Source of the DNA: Dirofilaria immitis
Taxonomy: Eukaryota > Nematoda > Chromadorea > Rhabditida > Onchocercidae
Length of the DNA stretch: 64,000 bases
Direction of reading: 5' to 3'
Assembly: GCA_024305405.1 (NCBI GenBank)
Contig: JAKNDB010000098.1
Span: forward strand, 3,405,501 to 3,469,500
Shown here piece by piece: positions 1-18,428 of this stretch. The notes under the pieces are model-generated. The model did not search any database and was not told the DNA's origin. It saw only the letters and a program-made list of their open reading frames with translations. Position 1 is the stretch's first letter. Each line of letters begins with the position of its first letter. Made by a program: the position numbers and the translations under genes.

Positions 1-734
1 ACGCGTAAAAAAGAGTGGATAAATCATCAAAATTATTTGCGGATAATATACAAGCAAATACAATTTTTGGACGTCAGATAATATTGCTCATAAAATATAA
101 ATAAATTTCAGACAGTACGAAGGATATATAATAAAATCGAATTGAAAATTAATTAAAATCACTACCAATATTTTTAAACTATTCCTTAAACTAACAAGAA
201 GTGTTATGTTAAATTTACGATGTCGCAATTTCAATGATAACACCGTTGCTGATGTAAATCATTTTCACTATATTTGTACACCAGGATCCATTCAAGCTTT
301 CATGATACTTGTCAGAAATGTAAACAGATAAGCATAACTTTTATTTCCCTTAAGAAACATAGAATTCCCTGAAAAATTTTACAATTAATTTTTAAATATT
401 TGTTACGCTTAACAAGTTGTGAGTTAATTTCTCTTTATTTTAACTTATAACTCATTGTTAGGAAAAAAGTTAATGATGATAGTCTCTTCTGCATTGAATG
501 TTCAATGATAAAAGTAAAACTCAGTGTTCGTATGTCCATTTCAATATTTTGTGTAAGGAACAATATCAACTAATGGTATCCTAGAAGCAGAAAATTGTAC
601 AAAATATCTTGGCAATGATAATAAAGTTTCCGCTCATGGTGATACTTGCATACCGTATCTGAAAATTGATGACAGCTATGAATTGCAGATAATTCTAGGA
701 TTATCAGACTTGATCAGAAGATTTGTTGGAGGTT

Positions 735-829
735 TAAATATTCGTGCAAAAATTATTTTTCGTCTTACCGAAAGATACGTTGCAGGCATAATTTTCATTG
801 TTATCACCTCAAATTTGGGTAATTGAAAC
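735..829 (-). ncRNA. Possible spliced-leader (SL1-like) RNA gene or relic
   Basis: Read on the minus strand, 829-808 matches the 22-nt nematode SL1 leader (recalled from general knowledge) at 19 of 22 positions, including the core AATTACCCAA and the end TTTGAG. It is followed at once by a GT donor (GTGATA). Two further SL RNA traits are present: exon AATTT (positions 15-19) can pair with AAATT at intron positions 14-18, the place where SL1 has the AGTTT/AAACT stem, and an Sm-like AATTTTTG lies at 747-754, about 54 bases after the donor. I do not see the expected third hairpin after the Sm-like site, and no promoter element could be judged. It could be a variant SL gene, a decayed copy or chance. 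The 3' end given is arbitrary. Confidence 0.33.
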
Positions 830-2514
830 AAAAAAAGTAATGCGTCGATGGTAATAATTTTTATTCCATGATAAATACGTCGAACAAATTAGGCGATAAA
901 AAACTTTAAAACGCGAGAAAAGTATCGGGAAACTAAAATGCAGGATGAAAACGGGATTAGCAGCCGAATGATGTAAGAGCGGGAAGAAAGAATGCTGTCG
1001 ATATTGCTTGGCAGAGTAACAACCATCCCTCTCCTAAAACGTGCCAGCTAACCGTGAGAAGCAACGCGAGAAGCACATTTTGGTAACAATATTTTCTTAA
1101 TCTTTACAGTGGATAACAGCTTATCATATATGAATTATACGGAAGAGTTTAGTTATCAGAATAAAGAATGATAAATACATAAGCTTTGTTATTTGGAAGT
1201 AAAGAAGAGAATTAAATAAATGATTCATTACATTCTAACATTCGTTTCTGTTAGATAATGTTATGCAAAAAATAATTTGAATGCTTGAGTACATCTATTA
1301 TTGATTATTTCGGTTTTCCGAGATAATCTGCTTAAACGATATGAGATAAAATAAAAATTTAGCTCTAATCATTTCAAAGATTATTGAAATGTTTTGAATA
1401 AAAGTTACTTTTAGGATGATGAAACATGTCAAAAAATTGAAGAGAATAAAAAGCTAATAATGATTGAACTTGAAAATGGATCTCAGTAAAATTCTAATTA
1501 TATAACAAGAAATATCAAAAAGCAGCACAAGGTTGTTGGAACAATAATGAACAAGCTTATCGACATTTAGCTAACATATTTGTATGCTACAGAATTGTCA
1601 TATCGAACTATCTTCTGTTTGTGCAAAATTCGAGAACATCCTTAATTCTGCACTTTGCAAATTGCAGTTCAGTGAGGAACTGTTTCATAATTTACATTTA
1701 TTCAAAACTAAAATTTCAGAATGAAATAATACTAATTTTTTATATATTTATTTATGCTAATCTTTAATTTGCTCTATTTTTATAATTAAAGAACAGTGTG
1801 TCAACAACAATCGCATCACAGCAGGAAATTTAAAATGAAGCAAGCTTTGAATTAAATGATTATATGCGCGAAATTTATAATGCTTATTTCTCAAACAACT
1901 CATCCGATATTCTAACCGTTTCGATTCACGGAAATATTTAAATAATTATGCCAACTTATACCGATCGAACAATTTGTGCCAAAATTTTTTCAGAAGTTGT
2001 TGAAATATTAATTATGTGAATAATAATTACATATATTTGCAATCAGTTAATTCAACAATATGCAAATGCGATATATTATAATCTATCCAAATTTTACGTG
2101 TAATAATTAGATTTAGATAAAAAGTAGAATAAATTCAAAATTGCAATGAAATGTTGAATAAAATTGGATCCGTCAAATACGTTAAATCATTTTAGTTTTA
2201 TTCAAATTTCAATTATTTCAAAATAACAATTGAAAAAAATATTTTTGAAATTTGTGGAGAATTCGCACACGTTTATGTAAATTTTTCTATTCATCTTGCC
2301 ATTCTTTACATCAACTTTTCATAGACTAAATAATCATTCATTGCTGGGGATTGAGTTTTCATAGCGTTACTGCCGTATTTATGTTGATTTTCCAGGTATA
2401 GGTTATGGTACTAATGTGTGTCGCTTTTTTACGTCGATTCATGAATGTCTTTTCCGTGTATGTGAGATAATATTTTTGTTTCTTTTATATATATTTTCAA
2501 AAATTGGACAAAAC

Positions 2515-2522
2515 TTTTTCAG
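2515..2522 (+). promoter_or_regulatory. Trans-splice acceptor of the first gene
   Basis: TTTTTCAG ends at 2522 and the ATG is at 2545, leaving a 22-base leader with no upstream ATG. There is no coding sequence before it, so it most likely receives a spliced leader instead of acting as an ordinary intron acceptor. Confidence 0.55.
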
Positions 2523-2544
2523 TGCAATAAATTGGAGCTAAATT

Positions 2545-4378
2545 ATGGCAGAAAGTTTGGAAGGAAACGCTGATATGGATTGTGATAAGAAGATGGATTC
2601 ATTGGGTTACTCCAAAGAACAGGTATCTTTTTCCAGATTGATTATTAGCTGAAATATTGTAATATTTCTGTCCGGAAATGTTTTTCTTTAAGATTTTTGC
2701 GAATCGTGGATTTTTCTATTTCTTTGTGCATTTCAGTCGCTTTAATAAATCAATTTTTTTTTTTGTTTTAAAATGTATTAATGATTGTTTTCAACAATTA
2801 AACAAATGATACTTTCCAGTTCGATAGATTTATTCATGATTATCGTGAAACAGCTCGACCATCCGTGTATAGCACGTATGAAAGTGATATTCCGGTAGAT
2901 GCTGCATTAAAGAAGAATTTTATTAATGTGGAAAGGAAATTGAAGAAAGCTTATTATACCATTAAAAAGTATGTTCAAACTGTGTTTATTACTACAATAC
3001 GTCATTTACATCACAGAAATACATTAATATTTTTGTATTACCAATTATTTGTTCGGTGATTTTTCAAACGTAATGTCGTTGACTGTTGATGAGTGTTATG
3101 ATTTAAAGTATGGAATATTCATGTTTTAGTACTATTAATTATGCGATAACCTTTATCAATAGGCCACGAAACATTGGGAAGTTTTTCTTTTTGGGGAAGT
3201 AACAAGAAAGAACGGTTGAACTTGGCAAGAGACCTTAAGGAAAATGATGAGGACTTTATAGGTAGTTCCTTATCAGGATCAATTTTCTTCACTTACTTGC
3301 TAAAGTAAATAATAGTGAAAGTTAGAGTAAATAACTGTGAAAACTTTTTCAGATTACCCAAAATAAAACTGTTCGATGAATTATACTTGCGTATCGAATC
3401 TATGTTAGAGATTTTTAAAACGGTAAGATTCTTAAGTCTCATATGTGAATGCTTTAGAAAATATGGAAATGTGCTATTAACTATCTTTTTTTTATTCGTA
3501 ACGTCTAGAGGAGACATAGTTATAGATAGGAATTAAAACATAGAGTAAGAAATCTTGATGGAAATTTCATGCTAGATATAGTTATATAGGTTTATGATTT
3601 ATTTTTAGTTAAAGATCGGAAAAGAGGAAAACAAAGAAGAGTTCAGTATGCATAATGTTCCTTTACCGGATTATGATCCTGCGGATATCGAATTGTTACT
3701 TGGACAGGATTTTGCATTGACACATGTAATACGTAAAAATGGTTTATCAAAATTCGAAGAAAAATTGCGCGAACAAATTATCGGAAATATCCAAATGGCG
3801 GAAATCCTGCTGAAGGAGTGTGACGAAACTATGCTTTCTTATCGAGAGAAAGGTGACAGTTTCGTACGAATTCTTACGACTGTATTGAAAATTTTAGAGC
3901 CATCGATAAATCTAAAATTACATGAATGATTTTTTCAGTTCTTGAAAATATGCGGCTGTAATGGATATTACTGATTTTTCGCTCGGACTGTAGCAAGGAA
4001 GCCAGAGCATATCTTCCATCAGACGAACTCACATCTTCTATTTTCCGGTAAGATTTTGTTATCTCGGCCAGCTACTTGGAGCATGCATTTTTTGGAGCAT
4101 TTTTTTGCTTTCTAAAAATAAGTTGAATATTTTCTTACGATGTGAATATTCGCTGTCTTATGAATTTAGAATTATTAGTTCGCTAATGTTGTTATACTTT
4201 ATATCTGTTCAGTTAATTTAAACAGTTATTTAATCATCGTTTGCGCCTATTGTTGTGTTAAAGTGATAAATTTTCCTTTTTCAGATCAACCACTAATTTG
4301 TTAATTATTTCGGCTGCATTTCAGGAATTGTCGAATAAAATCGAGGGTGAGACGTGTATGGCCTCTTTGCGTATATAA
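2545..4378 (+). CDS. Unrecognised helix-rich, charged nematode protein
   Basis: Exons seen: 2545-2622, 2820-2968, a third exon near 3163-3304, 3353-3422, 3609-3852, 3939-3957, 3994-4047 and 4285-4378 (stop TAA). The start ATG sits 22 bases after a strong acceptor. The protein (about 236 residues without the third exon, about 270 with it) is rich in Lys, Glu and Leu, with probable helical or coiled-coil segments such as NVERKLKKAYYTIK and GLSKFEEKLREQI; no signal peptide or membrane span is visible. The third exon is ambiguous. Skipping it gives a clean frame, 3182-3304 also fits both phases but needs a weak acceptor, and the acceptor at 3162 with the donor at 3262 fits only with two compensating one-base changes. 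After 3852 the frame can instead read through to TGA at 3927-3929, giving an alternative shorter end. A 36-base intron (3958-3993) is needed to join the last exons. Function unknown. Confidence 0.68.
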
Positions 4379-4459
4379 AATTCTCAAATTCAAAATACAT
4401 TAACAAGAAATTTCATACTGTTAATTAACATATGTGATAATATCATAAATGAATAATAA
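4379..4459. other. Short spacer between convergent genes
   Basis: Only 81 bases separate the stop codon of the upstream plus-strand gene from the stop codon of the minus-strand cysteine-rich gene, so their 3' untranslated regions probably overlap. No AATAAA is present here on either strand. Confidence 0.6.
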
Positions 4460-7400
4460 TCAGTTTTTATTATCGAACGATTGTAATAATTCTTCAAAAC
4501 ATTTGCATTGAGTCCTTCCATTCGGAGCTGCCGAAGAAGCGTACACATAACAATAACCACCATCTTGTCCCTATAAATAAAATGTAATTTCAGTTATACC
4601 AAAAAGAAATTTATTCAAATGATGCATTTTATAATGCAATCATTCGGATCTTTATTATGCTCATAATCGAAACAATGATTTTATCCTTAAAATCGATATT
4701 ACAAAAGAGAAAGCTGAAGTTTTTCATTTAAACTGCTCTAAGCAAATTGAAGGTGTTGGAAATATTATTTAAAGAAATAAAAATATAGCATATATTTTCT
4801 GTGACTTGCAACTCATTTTCTTTTGTTTTTTAAACGTTGATTAATGTCATATTAATACAATAAAAATTTTGATCTCAGAATCTCTTTACTATTTTTATTT
4901 CACTTAACGACCAAAATAAGATTTGGGAAAAACAGGAAAGAAGTGATACGCAAATTGGAATTACATATATTATCTTTGTTTAATTAATCTGCAATACATA
5001 TGAAATAGATGAAACAAGGGATGGTTAAAATATGATAAATGTTTTTTGATTTTATCAAGTAAAGGTTTTGCGTTATTTTTATCAATTAAATGATGAGAAA
5101 AATTGATTTTCAGTTGGAAGACCGGATGATAAATATATTGATGTCATTTCTAATTTATTATTACTGTTATCATCATTATTGCATTTGGATAGTTGTTTAT
5201 TGGCTTATTTTTTCAAACATTGGATGATAATTTTTATTAAATTGAAGTAATTAATTGATTTCTCCAGGTACATATATGTCAGTTTTATTTTGTTTTATTT
5301 GCTTTAATGTTGTTTATTTGCTTCTAAGTTTTATTATTTTTTCATTCGAATTTAATTATTTTGTTTTTTTTTTTACGACGATATTATTGAATTGTAAAAT
5401 AGATAAATATAACTAAAAATTTTGCATTATTAAGAAAAGTAAAAATTGATAGAAATATTCCTAAAATTTGAAAAGATATTTATAAAATTTTTATGATAGA
5501 TTAGCGATCGATAGAAGATTTTAAATTTTTATGCTAAACTTTTTGTTTATCAAAATTTTTGTTTTAGGGTTATTTATTTTAGGATTATTAGCAATAAATT
5601 TATATGAAATAATCGATGTTATTGAAGACGAATTTTATCAAATTAATTTTTGTGTTTATTGAATTAAAAAAACAAATCAATTTGATTTCTCTTTTCTTTT
5701 TTTTTTTTTTTGTTTATTAAATGTAATGAGAAATACTTTCAAGGTAAATAGTAAGTTGGTAAGGCGTAATATCAGTTTCTTTCTTTTTCTGTCAAGCAAA
5801 TTGTTGAAATTATGTCATCACTTATTTCATATCAATTAATATTAATGATTAATTCTTCGAATGGTTCATTTCCTGGAAATATTCCCTAAATGGATGTTTA
5901 GAAAATGTAATGGAAAATGTATGTTAAAGTCGTTGAGAGAGTGAGAAAAAAAAAGTTATTCGTATGGTGATAATTGTATATCATACTTTGATAGATTATA
6001 TGATAAGAGGAATAGGCATATAACTTTTCAGATGGAATGAACGGATTCTTATTAATCGACAAGAATAGCAATGAATCTTTCTCGTTTAAATATTTTTAGT
6101 TTCATTTTAATTTTAATGTTACTACTTATTATGATTAGACTAGAAAAATAAGGTAGAAATTGATCATTTCGAAAAATTGTTGAAATTTAAATTTAACTTA
6201 TTAATTGCTCATTTCGTTTATTCAATTGTTTCTATTTATCTTTGCCTACTGATAATATGATTTTTTTATTAATATGATTTTTTTATCATCTCCTGATTTT
6301 TGAATTCAAATTTAAATAGTTTGAAGAAATGATAAGCATAAATTACGATTTATACATTGATCGATGAGTAACAGATATTAAGTAACGATTATTAAATTCA
6401 TTTTAATTAATCAGTGTCATTATTGATCATTCAAGATTTCAATATTTCATATAAATAATATAGTAAAATATTAACATTTTCCATCAATATTTAATTAATG
6501 GAAACGAAAATGTTCCACGTAATTATAGCATATTGACGTAAACACGTGAATACATGATTACGTTTGCGATGTTGTCATTGTAAAAATTAAATATTAAAAT
6601 TTAAAAAACAAATGTTTGACATAATCATATTTCATTGACGAATCATAGAATATCTAAAATTAGTAATTTATAAATTATTCAAATTTGAAAAAGTAAAATT
6701 AGTAATTTATAAATTATTCAAATTTGAAAAAAGTAAAATCTGAAATTTTTCTTTTGTATATATGAATTATGCTATGATTTATAATTTTCGTAATAATTTT
6801 TTAATTTCTATTCGAATTTATTCCTTTTTTTTCAAGTTTTAAGAATTAAACAAAAATAAATATTATTATATTTATAGTTTATAAGTTATTAAGTTTTGAA
6901 TAAGTAAACTTTGAAACTTTTTTCGAAAGATAATTTTTCATTTTTTGAAAGATAATTTTTTTTTTTAATTTTAATATTATGAAAGATAATTATTATACTT
7001 ACCTGTTTGATGCAATATTCTTTGCATATTTCTTGCGCTTCTACGCATAAACTACCGTTAAGTGGTGCTTGATATTCGTAGCATGAACACGTAAAATCAC
7101 GTCCATCCCACGTAGCACAATGTCCATACCAATATGAATCTTGCTTACATATTTCATCACATGCATGATGATCCAATAAATTACATCCTAATCTGAAAAA
7201 AAAAATTTTTTTTTTTAAAATTCATTTCGTATTTTTTACTTTTTTTCTCATCGATTTTTCATTTCAAATTTTGCGATAATATAAAATTGTATTATATTTG
7301 CTTTTCTGCAGATGTTTCTTTCCTACGGAAATACATTCATTTTATTCGTTTCCTTCAAATTTCTCATTCCATTTTATTTTTTATTTTAACAAAACAATAG

Positions 7401-7672
7401 TCTTATTTCCATTTCCATTTCCATTTCCATTTCTATTTCCATTTCTATTTTTATTTCCATTTTCATTTCCATTCTTCGATCAATTTCATTTTTTATTTTA
7501 AGTAACAAAATGGTTAGAATGTTAGAAAAGAAATTCGAATTTTATATTTATTTATAGCAAATTATTTTTTCGTTTTTCGTTTATGAAAAATAATTTGAAA
7601 TTTTCTCGACGAATTTCTCGTTTTTCCTTTTTTTTTATAAAATTCTATTTCTCGTATCAATGACCGAATGAA

Positions 7673-7711
<39 letters not shown>

Positions 7712-9377
7712 AAAAAAGTATTATTTATGAAAATAACAAACGGATGCGCTCTATATCATTTGATCAATTAATGCGAATGTAAGATTAAATTTTTCGATAG
7801 ATCAATCAATAACTTTTCATTATCATTCATTATCATTTTAAACCGAACTAAATGTGTTAAGTAATTTAATAAATGAGGAAAGGAGACGAGAGGAGAGGGA
7901 AAGAGGAAAAGAGAGAGAGAGAAAGAGGGGGAGAGAAAAAGAGTATAATTTATGAGGTAAAATTAAAATTAAATTTTCATTGTCGTTTCTTTTTCTTTTT
8001 CAAATCGAACTAAATGTTATCATAAGCTATTGGAAAAGATAACTATCATAGTATTTTGATAATTAATATGATATTTTGATAATTAATATGATAAGCTATT
8101 GGAAAAGGTAATAATCATAGTATTCTGATAATTAATATGATAAGCTATTGGAAAAGATAATTATCATAGTATTTTGATAACTAATATAATAAGCTATTGG
8201 AAAAGATAATTATTGTAGTATTTTGAAAAAGGAGGAATGCGAAAAAAGAAAAACTGATTTATGATTTTTGAGTTTCTTAAAATTGATTTATGATCCTTTA
8301 AAAATGATTTTATCAAATATGAAATCATCAAGCGGAAGAAATGTTTTTGATAAAAAAAAAAAAAACGAATAATGAATGAAAAAAAAAAGGTCGTTATCAA
8401 TTATATATTTAATCTATTTAACCTTTTTTTTTTTTTTGTTTTTCATTAATTAAATTTTAAAATTATTATATATTTTTTTAAATTTTAAATTTTTTAATTA
8501 GAAAAGAAACATAAATGTTAGCATATTTTGATTGAAAATTAAATTTTAAAAATAAGAAATTATTAATTTTATTTAAATTAATTAATGTAAAAAATTTAGT
8601 AAAAAATCTAAATTTTACTTAAATTAAATTTAGAAAAACCGATAGTTTATGATAGTTTAAATTCATATTAAAATCGTTTATTAAAATAATTTTAATAAGA
8701 AAAATCGAAAAATATTTTTGACAATAGAAATGTGAGAATTTTTCGGATAATAAAAGAACGAATCTTTTTTTTTGTTGTGATAATGAACAACGAAACTTTT
8801 CATTGATAAGAGAGAGACAATTTTTTTCTTTAAATAATAATTTATAATATTTTCTCACAGTTTAACATTTCATATATTCATGATAAATGATGAATAAAAC
8901 TTTAATGACGAAAAAAAAGCATCTAAAATTTTATGCAGATATCATTAGCAATAATGTTTATATGATAATGATAAAGTTGATAAATATATAACAGATGATA
9001 GTTTATCAAAATTCTTGTAAATATAAATATAGCAGAAAGATTTTTTTTTGGTAGTTTATCAAAATTCTTATAACTTTATCATTCCTATATTGTTGATAAT
9101 AAAATTTTAAATGAAAATGGATGAAAAAAAACAAAAAAAACTTTTAATACCTTTGTTGTGCGTTATCTTCGGTAGTAGTAAGATTGATGATACAGTAAAT
9201 GATTAGAACAGTTCGAAAATTGATTAAAATATATGAGCAATAGGTATTAATACGATTGTTTATATTACTATTACTACTAGTACTACTACTACTACTACGA
9301 TTGCATCGTTGCAAATACCACCGATCATTGTAATAATTTCGGACGCTACAACTCACCGTCAAATTGTTCAATGACAT
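4460..9377 (-). CDS. Secreted protein with two tandem CS-alpha-beta (defensin-type) domains
   Basis: Three exons on the minus strand: 9377-9151, 7192-7003 and 4570-4460 (stop). All phases fit (2 then 0) and donors and acceptors are canonical. Exon 1 is serine/asparagine-rich and ends in a hydrophobic segment (VLIIYCIIN) followed by TTTEDNAQQR, like a signal peptide plus mature start; the first Met leaves about 48 residues before it, so the true start may lie elsewhere. The mature part carries twelve cysteines in two equal sets. Domain 1 is C-x7-C-x3-C-x9-C-x9-C-x-C; domain 2 is C-x6-C-x3-C-x9-C-x14-C-x-C. The CxxxC ... CxC pattern is the signature of the CS-alpha-beta fold of invertebrate defensins and related peptides. 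The intron falls inside domain 2. A role in antimicrobial defence or host interaction is inference from the fold only. About 175 residues. Confidence 0.78.
4571..7002 (-). other. Second intron of the cysteine-rich gene
   Basis: Intron of about 2.4 kb between the exons carrying the first and last thirds of the twelve cysteines. It holds AT-rich sequence with poly-T runs. A near-identical 50-base direct repeat occurs at roughly 6655-6730 (motif TTAGTAATTTATAAATTATT twice). No additional exon was recognised. Confidence 0.5.
7404..7492 (+). repeat. CCATTT-type hexamer repeat
   Basis: About 14 copies of CCATTT with TCTATTT variants. It lies in the first intron of the cysteine-rich gene and uses the same hexamer as the much longer array at 12064-12655, 4.6 kb away. 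Confidence 0.8.
7674..7942 (+). repeat. GA-rich purine tracts
   Basis: A pure (GA)n run at 7674-7708 and an imperfect GAGA/GGAAA purine stretch at about 7876-7942 lie in the first intron of the cysteine-rich gene. Confidence 0.8.
8025..8226 (+). repeat. 49-bp tandem repeat, about four copies
   Basis: Unit of 49 bases beginning AGCTATTGGAAAAGATAATT and ending in TGATAATTAATATGATA. Four copies, the first with a small internal duplication of its tail. It lies in the first intron of the cysteine-rich gene. Confidence 0.8.
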
Positions 9378-11278
9378 TTGATGATCTATTCAAATAAGCT
9401 CTAAACAACAATTTGATCATCATCTTTTACCTCTTTGACAAATCAAATTCTTTCGACATTTTCTACGTCTTCGTCTTCGATGCGATACTTTTAATTACCA
9501 CCCATTTTGTAGAAATGAAAGACGACGAAGAAGAAGAAGAAAAAAGAAAAAGAAAAATTCTTTTATTATTTTTAATTTTTTAACTTTTTCTTTTTATTAT
9601 TTTTTGCAAAAAAAAAAAATAAATCATACAAAAATAGTATTAAAAATGAATAAAATTTTAAATGTCAAAATATTATCTTTTTTTTGATGAAATTTCAAAT
9701 TGAACAAATCATTTTTGGTTATTATCCGAAATTTGTCACTTTGAATTGGATCAGCTGATAATTAATTGATCATTGAGATCAAATATATTTTGAATATTTT
9801 GGTCTGAAATTCCTTCAAATATATTTTAAATATTTCGATCTGAAATTCTTTCAATATTTTCATCTGAAATTCCGATATTTCGATCATTTTGTTTATTAAA
9901 AAAAAAAAAATAAATATTACAATCAAATTTATCGTTCCTTTCTTTTATTTTTTTTTAGAAAAAAAAGAAAAAAAAATAAACCAAAAACAAGTATTGCTAA
10001 TTATTGATGCAATTAGTTTTATACAAATATTAATTTGAATTATAGTAATATGATGATACATGTAACAATTAACAATAACTGTTATTGCCTTATTGTATCA
10101 ATAATTTAAACTTATGAACTGATATCTTTCAAACAGTATATTTTTATCATGAGTAAATCTAGTTTTAGCAATCATAATTGAATCATATCATTGATATGAT
10201 ATTTAAAAATATCACTAATTAACTTTTATCAATAATAATAATAATTAGGATTATCATTTTGACCGCGTCATTCTTTTATCAGTCTTGTCGAACATTTTTT
10301 TTTTTTTAGAATATGAAATTTATTTTTCTATTCTTATTGAATTATTAAGATTTAATTTATTGATTAAATAATCAGTGATTTTTTTAATAAATAATATGTA
10401 AGTGTTAAAATAATATTATTTTTCTAATTTACTGATTATTTTGATAAATTATTAAGAATAATTTATTGATTAAATAATCAATGATAACGAACGAAATAAT
10501 CAATTTTTAATAAATAATAGACAAATATTAAAATGATATTTTTTCTATTTTTACTGATTTTTTAAATGAATTATTGGAATAATTTTTTGATAAGTGATCA
10601 GTATGATAAATATTTTCGTTTATCGAACGAAATAATCGATTTTTAATAATTAATATTAAACTGATATAATGAGATAATCAAAAATGATATGATGAAATAG
10701 TCAAAAATGACATGATGAAATAATCATAAATGATATGATGAAATAACCAAAATTTATAATTTTATTTCGATCAAAATGATCAATGTCTAATGTATGATGT
10801 ATACGGAAAGAATAAAATTTAAAAATATTTTGAAAATATCCTAATACATATATTATGCATATATATCTGTTATCAATGATATGTAATATTTAATTTGTTA
10901 TTCTTATTTCGTAATATCAAAAAATATCATTTCAATTATTTCTTAATTGAAAATAGTAAAATTTTTTTTTTTTATTTTATTGTATCATTTCATTTTGATC
11001 GTTTTTTCGGGAAGTAAAATTCTTAAATAAGGAAGAAATGAATTGATATCACTAGAATTTATAATTGATTACTTAATTATAATTTCTATGCCTAATTGGG
11101 TTAAATTAATCACCATTACATAATTATTATTGTTTTAAATTTATTATTTTCAAGAGTGATACTTGAAATATTTTGATATGATTAATTTTTTGAATAATTT
11201 TAATGATAAATTTTCGATGATAACAATTTCATATCGTTACACATATTTCTTATGATAATTATGATTTTAATAGATTAA

Positions 11279-11640
11279 GATTGGTTTTAGCAATTTGGTA
11301 AATGAGTTAATCTTGATCGTATATTATTGATCGTATATTATTTATTTGATTTTTAAATATGCTATTAATATTTATTTGATTTTTTTAATTTATAAATTAA
11401 TATTTAGTTATCATTTAATTTATAAAATGATAAAATTGATTAATATTTCAAATGAAAACTGATTTTAGCAATTGGTAAATGAGTTAATCGATCTTTGATC
11501 GTATATTATTTATTTGATTTTATAAATATAATGCTATTTTAATTAACAATTTTTTAATTTATAAATTAATATTTAGTTATCATTTACAGGATGATAAAAT
11601 TGATTAATATTTTAACTGAATTCTTTAAATTATTGTTTAA
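11279..11640 (+). repeat. Direct duplication of about 180 bp
   Basis: Two diverged copies, starting near 11279 and 11458, each with TTTTAGCAATTGGTAAATGA, GATCGTATATTATTTATTTG and AATTAATATTTAGTTATCAT in the same order. They end about 100 bases before the TTC38 start codon. Confidence 0.7.
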
Positions 11641-11737
11641 TTTTGTATATATTAATTTGAATGACATATTTATACGGTAAAGGCGACATTTCAGCAAATG
11701 TGTTTAATGTGAAATTGAAGTATAAATTAAATTGATA

Positions 11738-11745
11738 AATTGCAG
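11738..11745 (+). promoter_or_regulatory. Trans-splice acceptor directly abutting the TTC38 start
   Basis: AAATTGCAG ends at 11745 and the ATG begins at 11746, so the leader between a trans-spliced SL and the start codon would be zero bases long. This arrangement decides the start codon choice. Confidence 0.55.

Positions 11746-18428
<6,683 letters not shown>

Larger units (their letters stand above)
1..2544. other. Intergenic region upstream of the first gene
   Basis: No gene can be assigned with confidence. Two parts are less AT-rich than the surroundings: 560-826, where the plus strand is open for about 88 codons (no start, ends in TGA, protein-like composition with motifs such as IDDSYELQII), and 900-1080, where nothing recognisable is encoded. 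An SL-RNA-like element lies on the minus strand at 808-829 (separate entry). The last stretch before 2515 is the likely outron of the first gene. Confidence 0.5.
9378..11745. other. Spacer between divergent cysteine-rich gene and TTC38
   Basis: The two genes point away from each other here, so this stretch should contain both promoters. It is AT-rich with short homopolymers and GAA repeats near 9528. It contains diverged repeats of GATAATCAAAAATGATATGAT type around 10670-10750 and a larger duplication at 11279-11640. No gene seen. Confidence 0.5.

Noticed and set aside
11080..11105. Minus-strand TTTAACCCAATTA resembling SL2
   Set aside because: Only about 14 of 22 positions match the recalled SL2 leader and the end of the leader is missing.
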